64,000 nucleotides of DNA from NCBI GenBank assembly GCA_026770025.1, contig JAMXDE010000009.1, positions 620,001 through 684,000 of the forward strand. The letters run 5' to 3'. Under the pieces are notes generated by a model. The model was given only the letters and a program-made list of their open reading frames with translations. It searched no databases and was not told the DNA's origin. Shown piece after piece: positions 43,701-55,818 of the stretch (position 1 is its first letter; the number at the start of each line of letters is the position of its first letter). Origin of the DNA: Craspedostauros australis. Lineage: Eukaryota; Bacillariophyta; Bacillariophyceae; Mastogloiales; Achnanthaceae. The position numbers and the translations under genes are program-made.

Positions 43701-44418
43701 ACGACACCCGTGAGGTTTTTCGGCTTGCGTTGACGGTGGAAGACGCGGCGCAGCACGGCGCGCGGTGACGGGATGTAGGAGACGGTGCTGACGGTGGAGA
43801 TGCTATCGTCGCAGTTCGATGTGGAATCTCCGCTGACGCTGCGAGAGCTTCCCATCATGCGGACACCACGTGGTGGACCATCGCCATTGCGAAGGGCGCG
43901 GCCCAGATGCTTCTTCGCACGGCGTTCCGAAACCCTCCAGTTGGGATACTGCGATCCGATGATCTTGCGGATTTCGTTGACCGTTGGAACGGGAGCTTGT
44001 TCGGCGAGATCATCCCCGTTGTCCAATCGGGCGTTCTTGTACTGTTGTTAGTGGACCATCGAGATGAATGATCCACAACAATCATATTATGTGATACAAT
44101 ATCACGAGCATTTGGGAAAGAAACGACAGAAGAAAGAGAGAAGCGTGAGCGTCTAGGCTGGTGCATTCATTTCGAACTCCACTCCGCTCCGCTCCGCTCG
44201 ACGCTCAACTCAACTCGACATAGCTGGACTGGAAATCAGGAACGTACCGTATCCAATGCACCCTGCACTGCCAACTGCAGCTGCTGCGACGTCGGCCGGA
44301 TGATCTTGACACTCGCGAAGATCCCATCGATCTCGCTGTCGTGTTCCGACGGAGGGGCTGGTTCTCGGTTGGAACCGAATCCAAACCGCTTCTTCAGCTT
44401 CGGCTTCACCTTGCTCAT
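37793..44418 (-). CDS. Giant acidic CaaX-box protein
   Basis: Exon 1 is 44418-44248 and exon 2 is 44041-37793 (donor ACG|GTACGT, acceptor CTAACAACAG|TAC, phase 0), giving 2,139 residues. The first exon (MSKVKPKLKKRFGFGSN ... ASVKIIRPTSQQL) aligns with exon 1 of the small paralogue. Exon 2 opens with IRKIIGSQYPNWRVSERRAK, SPRAVLRRVF and YGPENRPRS, again as in the paralogue. About 1,700 Glu/Asp/Ala-rich, probably disordered residues follow. They hold two internal tandem repeat arrays and three short Ala/Gly-rich hydrophobic patches (for example IGAATALAAGAAII and IGVAAVAATGAAV). The terminus is GECFGAPCQIM, a CaaX box (CQIM) predicted to be farnesylated, with a second Cys nearby. It looks like a long tethered acidic filament on a membrane. 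The catalytic content appears nil. Function unknown. Confidence 0.85.
38310..38690 (-). repeat. Coding tandem repeat, 40-residue unit, three copies
   Basis: Within the giant acidic gene. Two copies 120 nt apart are nearly identical (HEEAALERGLLLLQ then EEDMPQAQTIASSSEED), and a third, more diverged copy (DEEAALERALMLLESLAQ) precedes them in the protein. The Leu pattern suggests short amphipathic helices spaced by acidic linkers. Confidence 0.85.
41425..41815 (-). repeat. Coding tandem repeat, about 31-33-residue unit, four copies
   Basis: Within the giant acidic gene. Each unit carries PEPSVSMQSAFVNASLDED followed by a Glu/Gln run of varying length. The unit core is better conserved than the acidic spacer, so the PEPSVSMQSAF segment may be a binding motif. 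Confidence 0.85.
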
Positions 44419-45651
44419 GGTCACCTGTTCCTGTGGCTGTCGCTGCTTGTACTGGTCTCCTGGATGGGGGGAAGAAACTGTGCTCTGCTCTGCTCTCTTC
44501 TACTCTGCCACGGCACCACCAGAAGCAACTAGGGAGGTGGTTCCAGTCTCCTCTCCTTGGCTTTATGCGAACAGGTGGCGGAAGGAGCAACAATGCCTCT
44601 CGGTTTGTCCTTCTTCATTTTTTGATCCTCTCGAGGTGATGTGTTCGTTACGTCGCGTTTTAGCGCGTTGTTGGCTCGTTCTCGTTCTCGTTCTCCCATC
44701 AGCGGGCGCAAAGGGCGCGAAAACCGTCAAACGAGAAAGATGCGGCTTCGCAAAGCGGGAATCTGGTGCGCAAAAACGGGATAGACGCCACGTTCGTGTG
44801 GGGGAGAAACGCTCCCTCGCGCAAAACACTGGTAACGAACCACCTGTGTGATCTTCCGTCGCGTCCTGACGAACAATCCACACATGTGCCGCGCAAAAGT
44901 ACTGTGTTTATATCATTCCTTGGAATTCCATACATGCGCCACGAGAGTATCTTTCACGCAGAATTGAGCGATGCTTTGTCCATGCTCGCTGCCAATCGAA
45001 GTCACGGACGTTAATTTGACGTTAGAAGGGGTTATCGAAGAGTGTCCCATTGTCGCCGTTTCTCACGCTCATCCAGCCGCAGATCAAGGTTCACGTCGGA
45101 CTGCTGGATGCGCCATGTCCACCCATTTGTGGTAGAGCAGAACAGTGCGAGGTATGCTCCAATCTCATCATGTTACTCTCCAGGGAGCAAGATGACAGCA
45201 ATGGGATGGAACACGCGAGGGGAGCAATCGTCATGCTCTGGCGCTCTATCCTACATTGCAATCACAAGAGTGTGCAACCATCTCATGTGTCTATGATTAC
45301 TGTGGTATCAATCTTGTATGGTATCCAGCAGCAGCGGTAGCGGTAGCGGCAACGGTAATGGCTCATTGATCAGTTCCAGCCTTTCCCTTTGTGGCTCGTT
45401 CTGCTCCTTTGCTTGTTGCTTGTTACTGGTCATGCCAGTGTCTGTCTTGCCTCCGTGTTTGCTTGCGTACCCGTGCTTGGTTCCTTTCTGGCATTGCTTC
45501 ATCGTGCTTAGCCGAGTAGAGTAGAGCAGGTGTGTTGCATTTCCTTCTTTGCGAGCGAGCTGCGATCATGGTCGTGGCCTGCCACCAAAGAATTCTGGTT
45601 CAGCCGGGCCCACCACCCACCATTCCAACCCTTGGAACAAACCCTGAAGGC
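44419..45651. other. Intergenic/5' region
   Basis: No gene seen. A non-ATG extension of the acidic gene's first exon to 44424 was not used. A 'gcggtagcggtagcgg' run lies near 45333-45348. Confidence 0.45.
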
Positions 45652-48600
45652 TTAAAACAGCACCAGCAACTCGAGCAGAGGTGAGTTCGGATCGCCCATC
45701 AGGCTGTTCCCAGACTCGTCCTTGCTGTATGGGCCGTTCCACGTGCTCGCGCCTTGTCGCAGGCTGCGCCCCTGCGGCTTCTGAGATTTGGTCAGCTGAG
45801 AATTCTGCGTCGATGTCTGCGCCTGCGCCTTTGGCTGCGTCTGCGATTGACGAAGCTGAGACGGCTGCGATTGTGATTGTGATTGCGACTGCGCATTCGA
45901 CTGCCGGGCGCCATTGGCTCCGCCAGTTCGCGTGCTTGGTACAGATGCCTGCTGCCGACCCCCTCTATGCATCAGTGAGGTCGTCGCTCCGGACGCTCCG
46001 CTCGTCTCGGCTGCGTTGGACAAGGAGAGGTAGGCTTGCGCAAAGATGCAACGGATGCTGCTCCATGCAAAGCAGCTCCTCGCCACGTTGTTGCTTTCTG
46101 CACCCTCCAAGGGATCGTAAACAACGATCGGATCGACTGTTAGCATCCCCGTCATGGGGTCGTACGAGCCGGCCGACTTGCGCTGGATGTACGGCGACAA
46201 CGGCGAATACAGCTTCCCGCCGCTGTAGTCTCGCTCGTGCTTCCCGGAGTAATCAATCGCGGTCGCCTGCGAATCAAAGTGCTGTCCGTAGAAGAGCAGA
46301 AAGTGCATCAGCAGCTTCCCGGACGTTGTTTCGCCAGAACACAGCACTTCGATCACATCGTGGAAACCCTGCGGAAAGACCAAACCGTTGTTGACCAGAG
46401 AGGCATCGAATGCTGCCGGCTGATGTCGTGGAAGCGGCGGTTTCGGAGTCTTCGATTGGGCCTGATGCGAGGACGCTGCTGCCGTTGTTGCCGCCGCGGT
46501 TGACCTGCGTCTTGCCTCCCCATCTCTCGCTGCACTTGCTTGTTGGGCGGCATGGGTTTCGGTGACGAGCTTCGGTGATTTTGAGGTGTCTGATTGATTT
46601 GGGGCTGCTGCTGTACCAGAAGTTGATGGCCTCATCGCATGTGCTTGTGCTGAGTTCGTTTGCGGCGACGACGCAGACACAGCCGGATTGGACGATGATG
46701 CTGATGCTGATGATGGTGCGAGCGGTGCATTTCCAGACATTTGTTTCTTTGAGTTTGTGAGTGTGGACTTGAAGATGGCGCTTGGCGTACTCGTACCTGG
46801 TCTTGGCTTTTCCCCAGCCTTGTTCATCTCTCTGCTGGCTCCTTCACTGGGCCGTGGCTGAGACACAGCAGAAGTAGCTGGTGCTGCAGACGTAGACTTG
46901 TCAGGCTTTGCATGAGATGGCTTCCCCATCATCACCTTTGATGCGAAGGAACCCTTTGCGACCGCATCTGCGAATGAGTTCACCTTCTTTGGAGCAGGTT
47001 GGGCCTTATCGGCGTTTTGACCAGCAGCCGCGGATTGGTCTGCCCTCGTCTTCCCTCTAGTAGTTTGTGCGGAAGGTGCGGACTTCGATGCAGTCGGCTT
47101 CTTCGCGATGGATGCCCAGGACGAGGTAACTGGCAACACTGCTTTACCTGTTGATCTTGGCGCTCCCTTTCTTGCAACTGCCGCAGCAGTGGTAGACGCC
47201 TTTGCTGTGCCTGCTGGTCCGGTTGCGGATGATGGCGCCGGTGTCGACTTTCTCGATTGCGCATTTTTCTGAGTAAGCTGCGCTTGGCTTGCAAACGTCT
47301 TTCCAGCCACAACACCACTAGTTCCTCGCCTCGTATCGGCTGCTGCATTTGATTTTGCTTCCACTTTCGGCTTCGTTGATGAATGTCGTGAACGCACCTG
47401 TTGAGGTTGAGGTTGAGGTTGGTGCTGTTGCTGTGTGGACAACGACGTCTGTTGTTTGCTGGATGCAGAACCTCTGGTTGCTTGCGCAGTGGCTGGTGCT
47501 GGCTTTCCCTTCGCTGGTCCTGTTGTCTGCGTCGCCGCTCCGACAGCATCAGACGCCGATGCGGCCAGTGACGAAGATGGCTTCACTTTTGCTGCCTCGC
47601 GTTGCTCCCTTGCTTGCCCAGTTGGTGCAGGGCGCACAGTCTCGGCAATTCTGTTGCTGTTGCCACTGCTGCCGTTGTTGGACGCAGCGACGGAAGCCAC
47701 CGTTCGTTGGAATCCAGTTACGCTGACCCCTTCTGCCACAAGCCGTCTTTGACGCTCGACCCTTTCGAGCTCCTCCCGGATGACTGACCGTTCTCGCATC
47801 ATGGAAACGACGAGCAGGAGCAAAGCGTAGCTGCTGAGACCGCCCGAAAACGGCTCGTTCAGTCTCCGTTGCGCCAACAGCTCCTTCAGTACCATCAACG
47901 TTTGAACAGCGGGGGTGTCCTCCGGTCGCAGGCCTGTTTGGATGCAAACGTCTTGCACAACTCTCGTCGAGAACTCGGTGGAGCCAATGCCACCATGCTC
48001 GGGCCCTTGGAATGTGATGTCCACCTTCAAGAGGCCATTGACGACATCCGCACCGCGCCAAACTGGCGGAGTCTGTGTGGAATGGAACAGCGATGAATGT
48101 TGATGCGAACCCGATGTTTCCAAGTGCTCACCGCCACTGCTGTGGCCTGGCGCTCCGACTTGATGGTTCACAGCACCTTCCTGCCCAACCATCCAGTTGG
48201 GTTTGCCAGTGGCGGAGGCCAGTCGCGCTGGGTCGGCGAGAATCTTCACAACAGGAACTGTCGCTGTTGGGATGGGCTTGACTTGCACTGCCCATGGTTG
48301 CGCCTCCAACTCTTGCGCCAAGCGCAGCACTCGCTCACCATTCGTCGTCAGACCCCCCATCATCATGACGGGACTCATGTGTCGATGCTGAGGAGGGTGT
48401 TGATGGTAATAGTTTTGTGTCTGCTGTTGCATGCGATGGTGGTGATGCGAGTGATGTTGCTGCTGTTGTTGTTGCTGTTGCTGGTGCGTAGGTGAACCAT
48501 CGAGCCTCTGAAAGTTCGGATTGCCGCTCTCCACCGAGCTCGTATCAGAAGCAATTGTGCCACCTCCGGTGGCCACGGATCCGCCAGGATGATCGCTCGT

Positions 48601-51600
48601 CTGGCTGGATGGTACACCAGCCATATTCATGTGTTGCAAGTGCATGCTGTCCAAGCCGCAAACCACCACATCCAAATCAGATGAAGGCAGGTCGAGCTGG
48701 GTCGCGCAGCTGCCGTACATCTCGACGGAGCACATATCAGGCCAGATCCCCTATTGTGATGTCGTTGCGCAAACGTAGAGCAAAGTCACGAGCATGTAGA
48801 TCGCCGGTAGCGTTGTCAATGGAATTGTGGGAAGAAACATGAAACCGGAATGAATGTGAGGAAATTGTTGAAACCGCGTCATCCTTTTGACTTCAACAAG
48901 CTTTTTGCGATGGATTCGTGTATGCGCACGCGCACATCCTCAAGCAAGCAACAGAAGGACTTACCGAGAGCGTCTCCTCAAGGGCGATCAACACAGAGTT
49001 GCGCTCGGACCGACGTAGCTGCAGCGCGTGTGATCTACGACGCATGAACACCGTCATGTCCCGAGTCAAGCGGTCGCAAACATCCAACAAGTGATATCCA
49101 ACATCATTCTCGTCGACGGCCGACGATGACAAATGATGGCGACCTGAATGCGGTGCATCAAGGCTGGAGGCAACGGACGACCCGGCGCTGTTGGCATTCT
49201 CGGGGCTCAGCAGGGTCGGCAGCGGCGGCGAGGCTGAGGACTCGTTCTGTGTCTCAGAGATTGTCTTCTGCGTCCTTGGCCGCTGGTGATTGGCGCTGTC
49301 GCCAAGACTCGAGTCGCTCCTCACGATGTTGACTTGCTGCTCATTCGGTTTGCTGACCTTCGGTTCCTTGGGCACAACGCCGTTGGTGGTCATGGAATTG
49401 GTTGATACAGCAGAGAGTGTTTCTGGCACAGTCGTGGTCGTGTTCTGATCGATGCTGGTTTGCGCTGCCTTGTCACGCCCAAGTCTTTTTCCATCGTTTC
49501 TAGGCTTTGGCGATACGTGAGTGCGCCTCGAGGTGTCTCCAACGGCAGACTTTTTGGGGAGCACGCTGATGGGTTTCCTCGCGGAAGGAGCGGCACCATT
49601 GTTGGATGTTCCCAATAGCACGTCGCGCAAGGTCCCTTCCTTCGGTGATGCTGAAACCGAAGTAGAACCAGACCTTCGGGACACGGATTGCTGCATGGAT
49701 GACGGCTTAGCACCACTTCCTGAGTTGCGGTTTTCAAAGCGAGATGGAGCAGGCCACCGACTGGAGGTTGGGAGTCCAGGGGCGTCTCTTCTCAAGGGCT
49801 GAACACGTCGCCGCTGGACTTCGGTGTCTACAGCATCAAGCACCGTCGAAAGGATCTCCCTTGCCATCTTGCGATTCGCGGTGCTTCTGCGTGCAGCGCG
49901 GCTCCGCGGTGTCTTCGACTTCTTCCCACCGCTCGAATTGCTGCTGGAACCGAAGCTCTGCTGGTTGCCGAAGCGGACACCTCCCGACTTCTTGCGGTTC
50001 TTTGATCGTACTTCAACCGTCTCCCAGGCGTCGTCATTGTCGTCGCCGTCGTTCGCTGGAGCTGCTGCTGCTGGCGGTGATGGTACGGAGGTTGGTGACA
50101 CGCTGCTGGCTGCTGTCGCGTCAGTGCTGTTGTGGGCGTCGCCCTTGGGTGCGCGATATGGTGCTGCAGTTGTGTTCATGTTCCCGCTCGCCGGACTCTC
50201 TGATTTCGTGGAAACATCAGTCGTCACTGACGCAATCGATTTCGCATCCTGCTCGACCTTCGCATCAATGTGACCGGCATCAAGAGACGTGGAGCTTGCT
50301 CTGTCGGACCGGGCATCGTCACGGCTGGCGTCTGCTGTGCTGTCGCTTTCGATTGGTTGCTGCTGTGGTTGCTGTTGCTTGCGAGATGCTCCAGGCATGT
50401 TCGATGCCACACTCTTTTGAGCTTCGTGTGTCGATTTTGACTTCACGGTGCCAGCGTGCGTATCACCCGATGAAAAAGCACCCTCGATATTCCCCAAGGA
50501 CACACGAACCGCCGTCGCATCATCTTTACCATCGTCAGCTTGCGAAAACTTCGACAGGTCCTCCAGAGATGTGTTCGACGCACCCAATGATACGTCTGGA
50601 CTTGTCTGTGTGGATGCATCTGCTGTTGAGTTTTTACGCTTCTGTGAAGACATAAACATCGTGCATAGAACAACAAGACAGTTAGTCAGTGAGTATGGCC
50701 AATAGAGCAGAGTATCCGAAGTTGACAAACTGATCGCAATCTCTTCGATCCGTCACAAGCATGCATTGAGCAGACCATCACAATCCGCGCAAGCGAAAGA
50801 GCGCAGTACCATTCTCCAAGAGGTGTACCAACACCGGAAACCTTGTTTCGTTTCGTTTCCTTTCATTTCGTCTTGTACTCGTAGACTGTAGACGAGACCG
50901 AAATCATCGAGTCCACGTCGAGAAGCAATTAGCGGAGCAAATGAACCGACCAACTCTTACCTTTTTCTTCTTGTTCTTCCTCTTTTTCTTCTGCGAGTCG
51001 TTGCCTTCAGCAAGTGTCGCGGCAGCCGCATCGATCACAGAAGCCGGAGTTGCGCTGACGGTCACTTTTGAATTTTGTGCCGCAACGTCAATGATCTCCG
51101 GTCCGGTCTTTGGATCATCGGTGGGGGGATTGACGACATCTTTTTCCACGGATGTCGACTTCGTCTCAGCACTTGCTTGAACGGGTTCCGGATTATTGAT
51201 GTCGGCGACACTGCAAGTAGATGCCTGTTCCGTCGTCGCTGTGGTTGCTGCTTCTGCTGCAGCCGATGTGTTCACTGCTGCGCTTGGCATCGGCGAAGCA
51301 GTGATGCCAGCAACAGTGGTCGAAGGCAACGCAGTGCCAGGTGTCGCAGCTGTCCATGTTGCAGGACTTTCTTCATCAGTGGTGGCGTTCAACGATGATT
51401 CTGGTTGTAGTTTGTTGTCGAAACTCGTCAATGATTGACGAAATGAGTCGTCCCACCGATGGAACAGTGCGGTCGATGATGGAATCCCAAGCGACAGCCA
51501 GCCCGCGAGCCGAGTGACTGGACTCAGGAGAAGATCCTGAATACTGACCTCGATCTCGATGGTGGACGGCGTCGATATTGGCTGTGGCAAGGCAGCGGGA

Positions 51601-54581
51601 AGTGAGACATTAGCCGAAGCAATGCTACCGCCGAAACGCGTGTGCATCTCATCTGCCTTCAAGGAGACCGAAGTGATGAGTGCTCGGACTTCTGGCGAAG
51701 GCACGGTTGATGGTGATTGTGCATCGGACGCGGATTGCATAGATTTGGAGGCTGCACGGAATGAATCATGAATGGCCATCTCGAAACGAAAGAGCAGTAA
51801 TTTGTACAAGGCCATCTTCTGCTGATGACGTTGCTGGCGTCTTGTTTGTTGATGCTCATGGCTGATGTCATGATTGGTGTTGTCACCCTTCTCGTCGCCA
51901 TGATCGTTTTCCACAGTGTTGGTCCCATGCGCTCCAGTTTCATTTTCAAGTCGCTGCCGCAGGTTGCTCAGCCAGAGCGAGCCGTCTCCGTCGTAGAATT
52001 GAGTAAGAAAGGCCGGGGCCTCCAACCCTCCCTCTCCCTGTGACAAAGCCTGGTCAAACGCCGCCAAGGTTTGTTCCCCATCCATTAGCTCCATAAAGTT
52101 CGGCTGCAATGTTACGAATAGTTGCCGATTGGTGTCACTGCTTGTTCCAGGAACTTCCAAAGATTTTGCCTGGGCTGTAGTCTCAGTAGCGCTGAAGTCG
52201 AAAGCAGCTGGGAAGATGACGCAGAGTGTGTTCATGAGGATGTCAACTCTCTCAGTCACTTCCATCGATGCGGGCTGTGTATGGTCGATCGAATCGTCAT
52301 TGGATTTGTTGGAGCTCCGGTTGGGCTCTGCAGTCGTGTCCATATTGGTGGTGGCACTGGTGCTCGATGGTGTGGCTGTGCTTGGTGGTGCTGTCGTCCC
52401 GACTGTTGTCGTTGTCGTTGTCGATGCAGTCGTTGCTATCTGTCTTTGATGCGGTTGTTCCGCGTCGGTGCTGGGACCAAATGCAGTTTGAGAATCACGT
52501 ATTCTGTACGCATCTCCGGGTGCCTGTGTCGTTGACGACGCATCATCTTCCTTCTCCGGTGCAGCGTTGACACTGGAGTCTGCCTTTGCACTCGTACTGT
52601 GAGTGTCGCTGTCGTTGCCATTGTCGGCGGTTCTCCCCTTGTTGTTGTTGTTGGTGGTGGTGGTGGTGCTATTCTGCAAACCATTGCAGTCCGGCGTGAT
52701 GGTACCCACAATCACGGCATCGTTCGTTGGTGGTGCAGACACCATCGCTCCGTGGTCAGCAGCGTTGTCAGAGACGATCACATCATCGTGCATTGGCGTC
52801 ACATGACTTGTTCCAGCGCCAGTCAGACCGCCGGTTGCGACGACTGCTTTGCTTGCGTCTTCCATGTCACTCAAAGTCATCATTCGTCCCCAATGGATTG
52901 CTGCTTCCAGTGTTGCGTGTTGCGTGTTGCGTGTGACGTGTTAGGAAGAGCCGTGCGTCCGGAAAATACGATTGCGTTGCGTTGCAATGCAGCAGACCAA
53001 TGAGCAGATCGGCACGTGAGGCCAGCAAGATGGGAGACGCCAGTACGTATGACGCGGGCAAGCAAAGGAGTTATTGATCGGGTGAGCAAGTTGGTACCAG
53101 TCAATCCAAACAATCACAGTGCTGGGTATTCGTGTGCTGTGCCGTGCCGCACGTTGCTGTGCGCTTGTAGATGAGTGTGTGGATGTCGATGTGTGCGTGC
53201 GTGATGGCCTTTGTGTGTGCCTTTGGTGAAGAGATGGTTCGTTTGGAACACCTCCCAATCACAAATCGCACACCACCACCGTTTCAAGCTCTGATCCGTA
53301 TCGCAAGGGACGTCTGCTTCTGTGGAGGTGTGTCTTTGTGTGCGTATTGTATCGTATCGTATTGTATGGTATCGTAGCTCGCACTCGTGTCGCAGTCTGG
53401 TGCAGTTCCTTTTGGATGAGGTGCACGAATGGAGTCGATGATGGCATCCACTCCTTTCGTTTTGTTTCTTTTCGCTTGTTTCTGTTTTTATCTCATTCCC
53501 CGCGCCACAGCACACAACACTGCGCAACACCACCGCAAAACCACACATCAAAAGTCCACAGTGGCGGCAATCCAAGTTCGCACACAAATGCGCGAAAGCA
53601 GACAACACGAGATGACACAGCGAAGTCCATGACACAAACGAATTTGTGGTGCTTGTGCACTCTTTTCCTGCTGTGGTACTGGTGGTACTTACGAGGGTTC
53701 GTCTGTCTGCCGACCGAAATGGTTGAGTCCATCGAATCGAACGCCAAAGGCTCCTTTTTTGGATGGGTGTTGTTGTTGGGTTCGGCGTTGTTCGCGCTGT
53801 CGGTGTTGTGGGTATCGTCATTCGAACACGAATGCCTGTGGGCTTGTTGATCACCAGAGGAATCCGCCACAAGATGGAGGAGGGTGGCGAGGAAGTGGTC
53901 GTCGTGGAAGCCCATGGCGGCAAGTCTTTCCGCCGATGAAAGCTTCCGAAACCAAGAACGAATGTCAGCGTCAGCCGGTTGCTGTGAAATGGTCTTGTCG
54001 GCGTTGAGGACCGGTGTTGATGGCTCGATGGTTGTTGCAGCGGTCAGAAGCGCCGTCATCGCGCCACCACTCTGGTTTGTGTCCATGGCATCAGCCGCAA
54101 TGTTGTTGTTGCTGTTGTTGCTGTTGCTGTTGCTGTTGTTGCTGGGGGCCTTATCTCGCGCGCGTCGCCGGCGTGCTCTCTTGCGATTCCGGGCTGTTGC
54201 TCCTGATGGTTTTGGTTGGTCGTTCGGACTGGTGTTGGGACTGGTGTTGGTGTTGGCGATAGAGTTACCGCCAGGGTTTGCGCCGTTCGATTTCTTGCTG
54301 CTGCTGCGCATCGAATTCGGTTGGCTTCTGCGAGAGGCAGCCTCTGCCGCCTGTTCTTGGTTTGTGTTTGATGTTTCTGCAATCACTCCTTTGCTTGTCT
54401 TTGTGGCCGTGCGAGGCGACGTGGTCACCTTGGAAGCACTGGTGTGCTCGTTGGTCTTGTTGCGCTGCTTCTCCCCGCCTGACAAAGCTCCGTGGACAGG
54501 AACTGCTCCACCCCCTGGAGCAGCCTTGTTGTCCGCAGCGGAATGGGCGGTTTGGGCCGTAATGGTGCCGGTAGTTGTGAT
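45652..54581 (-). CDS. TRF4/PAPD5-type non-canonical poly(A) polymerase with very long disordered N-terminus
   Basis: Predicted exons: 54581-53693 (5' end unresolved, opens after TTATAG), 52900-50961, 50641-48965 and 48750-45652. Donors are C|GTAAGT, AAG|GTAAGA and TCG|GTAAGT; acceptors are GAAGCAG|CA, TTCACAG|AAG and CACAATAG|GGG. Phases agree, for about 2,534 residues. The junction VLIALEETLS|GIWPDMCSVE rebuilds the classic start of a polymerase-beta nucleotidyltransferase. Then come YGSCATQL and SSDLDVVV (catalytic Asp pair at 48678-48670), VPVVKILADP, a third Asp candidate in VDITF, and the nucleotide-recognition motif GGLSSYALLLLV. YDPLEG...NNVARSCFAW near the end matches the PAP-associated domain. 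The core is split by a disordered insert of about 500 residues. TRF4 enzymes add short oligo(A) tails that mark nuclear RNAs for the exosome. The first two exons (WFRKLSSAERLAAMGF; KKKRKNKKKK) are less certain parts of the gene. Confidence is high for the last two exons and moderate for the first. Confidence 0.78.
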
Positions 54582-55818
54582 CTATAAGTGCTCCACAACG
54601 CTACGCTATGCAGCACTGCGCTGTTCTATGTTGTGTTGACGTCGCACTGATCCGTCGTTCTCGATTGCGGGATCCGTCTGTAGCCCTGTGGAAGTTGTTT
54701 GGAACTGCGCGGCAGGCAAGAACGGATACTCCTAGTCGTATGGTGTATTATGCGATGCAAAGATCTTCTCTTCTTGCTTCTCCAATTGGCGCCGACTTCA
54801 ATCCGCAGAGTGTCTGTCCACTTGTTCGGTACCAATACAACACTGGCGTGGTGCAGAAGCGATCGGATGGAGGTATCGCGAGCAATCTCTCCGCCGTCAA
54901 TGTTCTATGGACTCTGCGAAGTGTGCCGTTGTGCTCTGCTGCACAGATGCCACGCTCTTCTTTTGGATGGTGCGCGCGATTTTTGATGTGACGAAGCGTT
55001 TCTTGCCCAACGACGACCACGAGCAACAGCGAGGCCGATGGAGAGGCGTCCTCCTTGTTTCTCGTGTTCCTTTCTCTCAACCTGGTCCCACCCGCCACGA
55101 ACCGCCCTTGCACGTCCAGATACTCTGCGCCACGCAGCACCACGAACAATGGCCGACACACCTGTTTGTGTGTGTTCCTCCTTTCACCAGAAGATGGCGA
55201 TGTTGAGGTTTGCGAATCCAATGAAGTCCGCTGAATGGACTCCTTCGACTAATTGACATTTATGGTTGGTGGGAGATTCCCACTCGCGAGGACCAATCAG
55301 AAGCGACCAATCATCCGATTTGATGTTGGCACGTTTCGAAACGTCCTGTGGCCACAAGGTCGGCATTTTCTGGTTCTCTGTTGTTGTTCCGATCGCCGCA
55401 ATCGTCACCAACACAATCACCAACACCATCAACGCCTCCGCTCCTTCTTGGAGGCAAAGGAGCAGAGCTGTGTAGAGTACCTGTACGACTACTCACACAC
55501 AATCAAGGACGATTGATGAGCCGACGATGTGAGGCAGTTCCGGCTTGATTCTCTTGATTGATGAACGGTTGTTGTGCTGCACGTGCCGTATGATCTACGG
55601 GACAAGAGAGTATCCACGCTCGTTTGCGCCAATAGTAAGCCATCAAATGAGGAAGAAATATAGTATCACACTGGCGCTGCACTAACACTACAGCACTAGC
55701 ACCGCGTATCATTGGTCTCCGCATCAATGCAAAATCGAGAGAGGTTGCATTAAATCGTCCGATTCGAGAATCACCGACGGAAGATCACAATCAATGAGGT
55801 TGTTCCTGAGTGAAGCTG
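54582..55818. other. Intergenic; may hold the missing first exon of the polymerase gene
   Basis: The polymerase frame opens straight after an AG on the minus strand, with no ATG in its first 57 codons, so an upstream exon may lie here. I could not identify it. No other gene is seen. Confidence 0.4.

Noticed and set aside
48893-49000. Reading through the donor at 48964 as the C-terminus of a separate Ser-rich protein
   Set aside because: Splicing to 48750 joins two halves of a polymerase-beta nucleotidyltransferase in phase, which cannot be chance.
55700-55790. tRNA-like 'gattcgagaatc' segment
   Set aside because: A T-loop-like piece is present, but no D-arm, anticodon arm or acceptor pairing could be fitted around it.
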